DNA from: Sweltsa coloradensis
Lineage: Eukaryota; Arthropoda; Insecta; Plecoptera; Chloroperlidae
Direction of reading: 5' to 3'
Assembly: GCA_024449915.1 (NCBI GenBank)
Contig: JAMZAV010000630.1
Coordinates: 124,001 to 188,000 of the forward strand
Length of the DNA: 64,000 bases
A program made the position numbers and the translations under genes. The notes beneath the pieces are model-generated. The model ran no database searches. It saw nothing but the letters and a program-made list of their open reading frames with translations, and was not told the DNA's origin. Of this stretch, positions 55,497-64,000 are shown piece by piece (the first letter of the stretch is position 1; each line of letters opens with the position of its first letter).

Positions 55497-56720
55497 TTAA
55501 AAAGCGATGTTTAAAAACTCCGTGCCAAAAGTGTGATGAGGCACTATATTATTATTAGCCAAGGTTGTCCTTATGCTGTGCAGTATAATGCAAAAATAAT
55601 ATCTTTGGAATAACAAGTGCTTTGGATTGTATCTCTCTACAACAATACAACAGGCAGCGGTGGCACAGTTTTGACAGAGTCGATAAAGAAGTTTCCCCTT
55701 TGGGGAGGTCCTCCAACTCCCTATACCGCCCTGGGTTAAATAAAAAGTCGGTTTTTGGCGTTTGGAATCTAACGTTCCGCGCGACATCTGTGTGACGATT
55801 GATGGAACTACTTCAATAAAACTACGTCACTTTTCTACTAGTAGTTCACAGTCGATGACGACAAATGGCGGAAACGTCAAAATATTAAATACGATCGAAT
55901 GTTGGCGAATGTTTTGGAGTAAAGCAAACTATCTTTATTGATGAGGATATTTCTGATGGAGTAGACCTAAGCTTAGGACCTAGGCCGACAATATGTATTG
56001 TTCAAGATTTCGATTTGAATGCCAAGGGCGTACTTACGTCTGAAAACTGTATTGTAGCCTTGGGCCTAGGCTACACTTACGTCCGTTAGGCTTGAACAAG
56101 ACATATCTCAAATTATTTCGCACGAAAATGTCAGTGACGCCTGCGCAACACTTTATAGTACAATAATAAATCAAAAGTAAATCGTTTTAAAAGACTAGGG
56201 CCCAGGGCTAATATGATTGAAATAAAATTGAAGTTTGACGTTTCGTCTGTTATTTGTTGATATCAGCGTCACTGCACATCGATAATCTACTGACCGTATT
56301 TAGCGTGCAGTTGCTATTAGTTTCATATTTAAGCTGCCCTCAGCGCGCAGAGCGTTAGATTCCGTTTTGACTTGGGAGTAAGGGGACCTCCCCAAAGGGG
56401 AAACTTCTTTATTGACTCTGGTTTTGACAAGCTCGGGCCACGCTCTAGGCAATGAGGCCTTGCTTTTACAGGGTCCCAGTTTTTGTGTTTTATTGCTTGC
56501 TAACATTAAAATCTAATCTTTATTTTTGATTGTGTCCTTTCAAATACGATAACAGATAATGTAAGAATCCATATTTAATCGATTTCACAGCCGAGTGCAA
56601 TGATTTTTGTGAAATTTTGACTAAAATCGAGCAAAAAAATCATCTTTAGATGGCGCCATTGTCCGTGTAGTGTCAGATTGTGTCATAATGGAATGACCAA
56701 TGACAGCGCGTTTTACAGTG
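55497..56720 (-). repeat. X-type repeat, copy 2, interrupted
   Basis: Reverse complement of 22195-22664 on both sides of an insertion at 55675-56420. Shared landmarks are CTGGGACCCTGTAAAAGC, CACAGTTTTGACA and TCATAATGGAATGACCAATG on the plus strand. Confidence 0.7.
55675..56420. mobile_element. Inverted-repeat element inserted in the X repeat
   Basis: TIR CAGAGTCRATAAAGAAGTTT, continuing CCCCTTTGGGGAGGTCC, at both ends. Direct repeat GTTTTGA on each side (55668-55674, 56421-56427). The X copy at 22195-22664 shows the uninterrupted target (CTTGTCAAAACTG). No coding capacity. Confidence 0.8.
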
Positions 56721-57650
56721 GTTCCAAAACAGGACATGTCACATTTCAAGTAACATTTTTTTACATAAAACACGCGATATGTGGATTCAAGATGTTTTGT
56801 TTTTTATATAAAAATATGTTTAACTTAAATCTAAAATTTATGCAAATTACCTTTTGTCCGCAAATTTAAAAAAATAAGAACTGCACAATTTTATTTTGAA
56901 TTCCGTGAACTAGGGCCTATAGCCTCTGGCTAGCATCCTGATGAATGTTGCTTACCTTATTAAGTCCTTTGTGTGCGACAGCGTTTTGCAAACTGTGGGT
57001 TGCCAAAAGTTGTCATTATTTGAAACTAATGAACCATGTAAAAAGTAAAAATAGGAACAATAAGGCGCATAATACATAAAATACGTCCCAAACTGTCTTT
57101 CAACAAGTATCCCAACTATTTGAACTGTAACTGTACATTTGAAGGTGCTGCTACGTACTTTTCACATCTTTGTACAAATGTGAAGTTGATTTTTTTTTTT
57201 GTAGGAATAAAAAACAAATTTCAAAACAAGCTGCAACTGTCGGAACCCCTTGTGCCTGAAAACCATCAGTGTCGACTGTCCATACTGTTTGTGCCCCTTG
57301 CTGTAAGATGTGTGAGTTGTACTATTTGAAAGGCTACAATAAAACTGGCCAAATCATCAATTTAACTTTTCGAAAGGAGTAGGCTACGTGCCGGTACTGG
57401 GTTTCCCCTCCTCCCTTCTGTTCATACTTCATCCTCATCTATCACCACTCATCTTCCCGATTAGCCAAAGTGCATAAATATGAGACGTTAAACAATATTC
57501 AATCAATCAATTTTGTCACCCAGTATAAAACAACGTTAAACATGCATTTCAATTCAATCACTTTTGTAACGTTACAGCCCTACCCCTTGTATTTTTATAT
57601 TTTTCACTGTTTATAAATCTATCTATGTATTTCATATCATGTGGAACTTT
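56721..57650. other. Gene-free AT-rich DNA
   Basis: No coding frame or bounded element. A degenerate 3' tail (CATAAATATGAGACGTTAAA near 57472, followed by CAATCAATCA) looks like the end of a retroposon. Confidence 0.4.
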
Positions 57651-57959
57651 CAATATTTCCAAGGCCTTAAGTCATATTTTTCTAACAAGTGTTCAAGCCA
57701 GTGTGAATCTGCATCTAGGCATGCAAAGTCCAACCTTAGGGTTGAAAGTGTGGAACGGGAAGTTGTGGAGCCAGGCTCATGTTTTTGGTTTCGGGTTTAC
57801 CAGAGTGGCCTAGAAGTGACGTCACCCCATGCTGAATTCGGAACGTCCTGGAAAAGTGCGTTGGCTTCAGCTTTCGACGGCAGCGAGCAAGGGTTGAGGA
57901 ATGCGGCAAGCATAAATGGCAACGTCGGTGACAAAAACCAACGGAAATGTGTATTTTGT

Positions 57960-59640
57960 TGAGTTTGTAGTCGACGAATCGCGAGCCTAGGACGACCCGC
58001 GGAAGTTGAACCAAGAAGACTGACCAATGGCGGTGTCCAGAGAGACACACGTGACCGGATGGCGAGGCCGAGAAGAAACCCCGGACGAGGCGAGGCAGCA
58101 AGGAGAATCCATCTCGATCACAGTGGGTCACGCTTTGGAACCGGACGGTCGAGTCCGAGGGTGCACGTGTTAGTGCCAGCGTGGTGACCCACCCTGCGAG
58201 AGCCATCATGGTCGTGGAGCCTCCGTCTATTACGGAGTGGCCGACTAGGGCTAGGGAGTTGGTCTTTTTCTAACTTCTTTTTACTATTTGAAACTTATTC
58301 GGAAGAATCCGACGCGTTTTTGGTGACCCCTATGTAAAGGGTAACCGCCAACAGTACGTCTAACAATGACGACCCGGCGAGTGCACGGTAATTTCTAAAC
58401 TACTACAGAGTTGCGGGGAGCATGAGCTCAAATCAAGTTTACAGTTCCTGTCTTCGGACTGGCTTTGCGGTGTCGAGATAGGGTGCACGTGTTAGTGCCA
58501 ATAAAGTATAAGACCACGTGGTAAGTCAATACCACGATGCTAGACCAAGGGCATCTCTCCCTCTACGAGAACATCTGGGGCTGTGGTAAGCGAAACTAAA
58601 CATTCTGGGCGAGTAGCCGAGAAGGACGCAGTAGGACACAAGGTCCGCGTCCGCCACTGGACGCCTTCCCCGTAGGCTAGGCCTACCTACGCGCCGGAGC
58701 GCGTCGCCGTTTGCAGCCACATCATTCCCCCCCCCTCTTCACTCAAGACCAAGGAACAGGATAGGACTTTGGAGTGGGACAGAGAGGACTTGGATGAGTA
58801 GAGCATTGGTATTTGCTTGTATTTTTATTGTAACCCTTGTATCTCATGTATGTATTTTGTTGCCTAAATTCGGATCCGATTGCTAACTTCATTTGAAACC
58901 TAACTTCATGGTTGTAATTTAAATTCATTGTTGAGTCAGTAAAGTCCACTTAAAGTACACAGCTTTTCACTTCGTAGTGCATGTTTGCCCCCTGTTTTCC
59001 TCAACTCATAGTGTAGTGTTTTTGCTAGGACCCTCAGTCCACACCACGCCGCTTCTCGGGTGGTTGACCCACTTTCAGCAGCAGTGCCCGGGGCCCCAGA
59101 ACGAGCGTGGAGCGGACCAGCGACGGCGTGGCTCACCACTAGCGTGCCTGGTAAGGTGGGTTCTCTACCCCCAGTGGGTAGTGTACTCGACCGTGCTGAG
59201 CTGCACTGTCGGTACACTCTGGTTGTTGTTTTTGGTTTGGTGTTGTGCTGTTGTGTTTTCGATTTGCGTTTCGTGTTTTCTATTCATGTTAGTCATCTCT
59301 CGTGAGCTAAGCTTAGGGCAGGTTGGCGAGTCAGGCATAGAGTTAGGACGGGTGACCTTCACCTACACCACCCCCCGACCTAAAGTGACTCCAATTGGTG
59401 AGTCACGAGTGAATCACACTCAGGCGCTGGTCGGGTCTTTCGGGCAAGGTGGTGTCGGTAAAAGGTTGCGACGTGACTTCATAGGCAGGTTAGACCACGT
59501 AGGGCGTAAGGTGGTAGAGTCTAGGAGGAGTGAAGTCACAAAGTGGCGCCCCAACGGCGGGCACGATTCACCACGAACGAGACGTATCACGTAGCACGTT
59601 GGTCGCGAAGTCACACTTTGCTTTTTTTTTTTTTTTTACT
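57960..59640 (+). mobile_element. GC-rich LTR-retrotransposon-like leader remnant
   Basis: Markedly GC- and CpG-richer than its surroundings. TGGCGCCCCAACGGCGGG at about 59543 resembles a tRNA-Lys-type primer binding site, preceded by CACA as expected at an LTR end. TTGGTGACCCCTATG at about 58320 could be a second such site. AATAAA lies at 58501. AGGGTGCACGTGTTAGTGCC occurs twice (58156, 58480). No gag, pol or second LTR is visible, so this is tentative. Confidence 0.4.
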
Positions 59641-59646
59641 AAGAAA

Positions 59647-59790
59647 ATGCCAAATGTCGTTGATTTGGACGATAAGGCTGACACTGATACGTTTAAAAAG
59701 GACCCCATACATTTAAATGTGTTTAGTTCTGTAATTTGTCACGTTTACAGTTTACACCCTGGTCACAAAAACGTGTACAAGTTTACATGA
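59647..59790 (+). pseudogene. Short open frame after the putative primer binding site
   Basis: ATG at 59647 gives MPNVVDLDDKADTDTFKKD and continues to VYKFT before TGA, 47 residues. It sits where a gag frame would start if the upstream segment is a retroelement leader. It matches no family I recognise. Confidence 0.2.
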
Positions 59791-60065
59791 CTAATCGACA
59801 ATGTCACATATAAACATTTTCTCCCGAATCGTGGATTTGCTGGAATTCACGGCCGCTCAAAACGGGTTTTTCCAATCGCGATCTATTTCACAGCTCAGAC
59901 AATACACAGCATCATAAAACCCTTCTCCTCTCGCCCATATGTGGCAGCCGCTGTGATTGTAGTGGTCGCTTAAAGAAAACTGTACTTGTACTACCCTCTC
60001 GTCTTTGGCAGTGTTGTACTTCTCAAAAGTTTTGATAACGGCTGTGTAGTGTGTAGGGTATATTT

Positions 60066-61030
60066 CAGGGATCTGACTAGGTTTGTTTTAAAACGTAGCC
60101 GAGAGCCCAGCCTAGCCAGTAACTGGCTAATGTAGCTTAGCTTCAAGCCTAGCCGCGGTCAGCTGTTATGGAAAAACGCAGCCGAGCTAGTGGCTAGCTG
60201 GCTTAGAAAGAAATTAGCCTAGCCTAGCTGGCTCAAAAAGGAAATAACGCCCGAAAAAACGTAGCTAGCCAGCAGCTCGAAAGAACGTAGCTAGCTGAAA
60301 CCAAGCTAGCCAGCAGCTCGATAGCACTTAGCTAGCCAAAACCTAGCTATACTGTGATTCAGATAAGGTGGCGGCCGTCAAGGTCAAGCGAGAGCACGGA
60401 CGCCAACGTTGACAATTTACACACAACTGGCATTAGGTAGGGCCTACCGTATTTGGTCATGTGATCGTGATATTTTATCACATAAATCAACATTTTATAA
60501 GCTGTGAATAAAGTAGTTCGTCCCACAGAGTCAGTATTTTAGCGAAATAATGATTTTAAGTAATCACGATTACGATTTTTTTTTTGCCTTGTTGGTAATG
60601 TTGTGTCCAAAGTTTCAGCTGTTTATAATGCCAACCTTGCCAGATGTGATGTCAATGTTTAGGAGCATCAAAATTCAAAATGTCTTGATTTTTATTCGTA
60701 CACTTCACAAATACTTTATTTTTAGGATATATTGGGCAAGGCTTGGCTTTAAAATAGTCGTGTTTTTCTCCGAAAGCAGTTTTTAGAGACCGTTATGTTA
60801 TTTACTTTTTGCCGATCCTGTGGCCATAGTGCGTGAACGACAGTGCTGCGATCCCTCGGCGACCGCCACCTTATCTGAATCACAGTATAGCCAGCCGCTC
60901 AATAGGACGTAGCTAGCCGAAACCTAGCTAGCCAGCAGCTCTATAGAACGTAGCTAGCCGAAACCTAGCTAGCCAGCCGCCCGGAAAAACGTAGCTTGAC
61001 ACATTCTAGCCTAGCCCAGTCAGATCCCTG
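60066..61030. mobile_element. hAT element with tandem subterminal repeats
   Basis: Starts CAGGGATCTGACTAGG and ends CCCAGTCAGATCCCTG, with perfect 8-bp TSD GTATATTT (60058-60065, 61031-61038). Subterminal GTAGCTAGCCAGCAGCTCG units repeat about four times on the left and at least twice on the right. A MITE is nested at 60350-60887. Confidence 0.88.
60350..60887. mobile_element. TA-flanked MITE nested in the hAT element
   Basis: TACTGTGATTCAGATAAGGT, continuing GGCGG, and its inverse, with TA on both sides (60348-60349, 60888-60889). No coding capacity. Splits the AGCTAGCC repeat field. Confidence 0.8.
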
Positions 61031-61038
61031 GTATATTT

Positions 61039-62039
61039 TTATGTGTCTGTGACTGTTATCTTTTATTTGTGGACAGTGTAATGTGGCTGTTATAGTAATG
61101 TAACAGATTTATGCCATAAAAAACACTGCTAAATAAAATAAACTGAACTGAATTACAAGATGGCTTAATGAGAGTGAGCATTGTTGAATGAACTGGTACG
61201 GAATTCAGCGCAATAGGGGGACCATAGAGATGGAGGGACGAGGCTTGATCTTGAGCGACCTATAAAATATCGGTTGCACAAGAGACAAGACAGATGCGCC
61301 AAATTTTGTAATCAGTCTTCTTCTCCACTTGATGTTGCTACCATCCCATACATCATGAGTGCAGAAACATTTAAAAAGGCGTGAGACGAGTGTTCTGCTT
61401 GGTCTTGGAGTTTGCGATGACAACGCTGACGAGGTGAAGGTGGAGGGGTGTTGAAATTGAACACTACTCAACGCATATGAATGACTGCAAATTGGTTTAT
61501 GATAAAATGCAGTTCGGCTGGCTGCGCACAGGAAAAAAATAGCATAAAATCTAAATCGTTACCTGATCAAGGCTAATAGTAGGTCAACGTGTACACGTTT
61601 ACATTTTATTGTTACCTTATTTTTTAGTCCTCATTTACTGTGCAACTGAATAAAAGTTAAAATGAAAACATCAAATTTCAGAATAAAGATTTATTATATG
61701 TAATATTTTTTCAATGTTTCTCACATAGTATATGTATACATAATATGTAGTGGATAAATTTTGGACCATTTTATTAAGAAATAAAGAACCAGTAATTCAG
61801 GTATTCTTGTCCAAATAATAATCTTAATCTAACACATGATTTAAAAATTAGTCTTACATATAATGGTGTCTATCTACAATAGCTAGTACATCTAATATCT
61901 GGAAGGTCACAAAATAGTTAGGTATACTTAAGTTTACAGATAATAAAATAGTTCTATAATGGCAATTTAGTGAGCAGGGAACTGCACAATAAACTATGTT
62001 ACTGTTAAGTTTAATATTGATCTACTACATAGTACATAA

Positions 62040-62070
<31 letters not shown>

Positions 62071-62948
62071 ATAGTCACTTAAAATAATGGTACATGTATA
62101 CAATACTATAACTGTTCATCCAATATTTGGCACACTTAATTGAAGTATGTTGTATTACAATTACATCATTGATGAGAGATCTACAAGAAACATGAAATGC
62201 AAGATGATAAAAATGTATGCAAAATTACAATTTTAAAAAGATTTGTAAATACAGTAAGACTGTATGAGTAGATGCATTACTTAAGAAAGAATAATGTTGT
62301 AAATGGTGGGTATAAGGACCAATGCAGCCAAATTGGCTGTAGTTTTTTTGATAGTTTTGCTATCTACATTCCCAGTGGTAATGGAATGTGACGGGCAAGC
62401 TTTGGAAGGGATTGGATGATCAAATCAAGGTATAGAGCTCAATTATTGTTGGCAATGACCAACATTGTGGCCTTTCATAATAAAAAATACATAATTCTAC
62501 GTTCACATGTACATACTCACAATTATGTTTAAATGCTCTAGATAAATGCATTATGGACTTGCAGCCAATATATGGTTATGAACAAAAGAGTTTCATGGCA
62601 GATACTATACTACATTTTCCCAATATTGTAAAGATATTGGCCGGCTGATAAGTGGAACCATATGCCCAGGGGCAAATATCACATGAAGATTACAAGTTTG
62701 TGCTTCAAACTAACAAGCTAGTTGTTCAAGAGAGAATTTGCTTACTTTGTTTATACTATGATTTCTACTTCTTAATAACAGCCATGGTACGCAATGTGAT
62801 TTTAAGATGATTGAAGATTGTTTTGAAGGTCCGTTTATTGTTGAAGAAGTCATTTTAGAGAGATTGTGTGAAGTATAAAGAAGAAGGTAATAGAATACTG
62901 CACAAATGGTTCTTTCTTTAATAAGAGTAGGTAGGGCCTACTCAATAT
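61039..62948. other. Gene-free AT-rich DNA
   Basis: No gene recognised. The minus-strand frame near 61205-61471 has no recognisable domain. ATT microsatellite at about 62038-62069. Confidence 0.45.
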
Positions 62949-63422
62949 TAGTGATGACATCGGTAGTAAATATTGGAGTCGACTCCGGAGCTTGGAACCG
63001 GGTAGGAGTCGACTCCCGATCCGCAATAAAAAAAAAAAAAATTTTTTTTTTTTTTTTTTGCAAGTTATTTTTAGCCCACTACTCTAGTTGCACAACGCTG
63101 TCCGCCGTTCCCCCCCCCCCCACACCTCGATGGCACTGTTACTTACTTTTTTGTGCCTAAAATCCCATAACTAACTCCACCCGCTAGCTTGCTTGTCTCT
63201 TGGCCCGGCCAAGACTCTCGCTGATTTTTTATGTTTACGTTTTGAGATAAGATAACGACTAACGAGACAACAAGTGCAATCTCATTCAATTTATCATTAA
63301 AAAAAATTTAAAAAAATTTAAAAAAAATTTTTTTTTTTTTGTGGGTCGACTCTTTGAAAATGGAGTCGACTCCGATAGAGTCTGGTAGGAGTCGGGTACC
63401 CGAGTACCCGATGTCATCCCTA
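62949..63422. mobile_element. hAT-like MITE with GGAGTCGACTCC repeats
   Basis: Ends TAGTGATGACATCGG and CCGATGTCATCCCTA. Flanks CTCAATAT/CTATATAT match at 6 of 8. Subterminal GGAGTCGACTCC palindromes and TAGGAGTCG. Long A and T runs inside; TATATA microsatellite at 63424-63490. Confidence 0.68.
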
Positions 63423-63710
63423 CTATATATGTATATTATATTATATATATTATATATATATTATATATATATATATATAATATATATATTCATTTTGTTT
63501 AACCTTGGTATTAGTGTAAGTGTATAGTAGTAGGATTTATGAGATTAAAAAGTTGTGAGGATTTTACAAAGCATATTATTGTTGTTTGTTAAAAACAATA
63601 AGTAGGCCTATTTCACTTTTACAACTCTCTTGATATTTAAGTTTCCTGTAAAATTATGAATCGAAGACATTTGACTAGAAACTACCATCAGATCTACAAA
63701 TTTATAATAA

Positions 63711-63911
63711 TTAAAACGTAACTTAAAAACTTATGACCGAGGCCACTACTTACTTAAAAACGAATTTTCGGGTGAAACTTCCTCACCCATCATCAGGTTG
63801 ATCAGGTTGATGAGTTGGCATCAACCTGATGATGGGTGAGGAAGTTTCACCCGAAAATTCGTTTTTAAGTAAGTAGTGGCCTCGGTCATAAGTTTTTAAG
63901 TTACGTTTTAA
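63711..63911. repeat. Palindrome with hammerhead-like motif in each arm
   Basis: 92-bp arms (63711-63802, 63820-63911) around a 17-bp spacer, essentially perfect inverses. The right arm has CTGATGA (63826-63832), a 6-bp stem GGGTGA/TCACCC and GAAA (63853-63856), but one extra T between core and stem, so it only approximates a hammerhead. Confidence 0.7.
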
Positions 63912-64000
63912 TATTGTTCCGGGCCAATAAGCTCTTTTTATAGAATACAAATTTATAAGTTTCATACTCAAGTTTTTTAAAAGTCACTACTGGTAGCTTA

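Noticed and set aside
58977..59594. 205-codon plus-strand frame in the GC-rich block, and a 157-codon minus frame at 57736-58209
   Set aside because: Long only because GC-rich DNA has few stops; no recognisable domains, splice logic or family resemblance. Better explained as retroelement leader sequence.
61205..61471. 88-codon minus-strand frame
   Set aside because: No recognisable domain and no supporting splice sites or neighbours; left unannotated as a gene.
63424..63490. TATATA tract as an AT-type inverted repeat element
   Set aside because: Simple microsatellite; its palindromic look is trivial.

Overview
This is metazoan nuclear DNA: AT-rich, with long GT-AG introns and several generations of transposable elements. 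It carries parts of three housekeeping genes. The clade is uncertain. The frequent palindromic 8-mer TAGGCCTA, the hAT/MITE load and the protein sequences suggest a marine invertebrate, perhaps a non-vertebrate deuterostome; that is an impression, not a demonstration.

Genes. (1) Glutamine synthetase (GLUL) runs on the + strand in five exons, 4605-17385. The first coding exon(s), about 57 residues, are not in the window. (2) Prefoldin subunit 6 (PFDN6) runs on the - strand, complete in four exons (ATG at 40412, stop at 20221). It predicts 126 aa spread over 20 kb. GLUL and PFDN6 are convergent. (3) SURF1, the cytochrome c oxidase assembly factor, runs on the + strand, complete in six exons (40877-55048). 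It predicts 314 aa with a basic N-terminus suited to mitochondrial import. PFDN6 and SURF1 are head to head, with 464 bp between their start codons. I see no credible protein-coding host gene after 55048.

Repeats. Many elements can be bounded exactly by inverted termini plus target-site duplications (TSDs). hAT-type elements with 8-bp TSDs lie at 18377-19815, 23562-24986, 25968-31502, 29332-31132, 32669-33123, 51300-51662, 53804-54149 and 60066-61030; two less certain ones lie at 35660-36010 and 62949-63422. PFDN6 intron 1 holds a nest of four Harbinger-like MITEs (TAA/TTA TSDs) at 36531-39969. Two of these are close relatives, so one supplies the empty site for insertions in the other. A separate MITE family with GGTACTCTTTCGG-type ends and 8-bp TSDs occurs three times in or next to this nest. 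A decayed LINE with endonuclease and reverse transcriptase sits inside the 25968-31502 hAT. One repeat superfamily sharing the start ACTAGGAAAACGC and the end CTCATCCAA recurs across the window.

Most interesting points: (a) paralogous repeat copies differ by exact GGCCTA insertions at TA, which suggests how TAGGCCTA became so frequent; (b) a 220-bp-arm palindrome at 45649-46142 carries a textbook hammerhead-ribozyme core; (c) the nested MITE system has built-in empty-site controls; (d) PFDN6 and SURF1 share a promoter region containing a heat-shock-element-like site.
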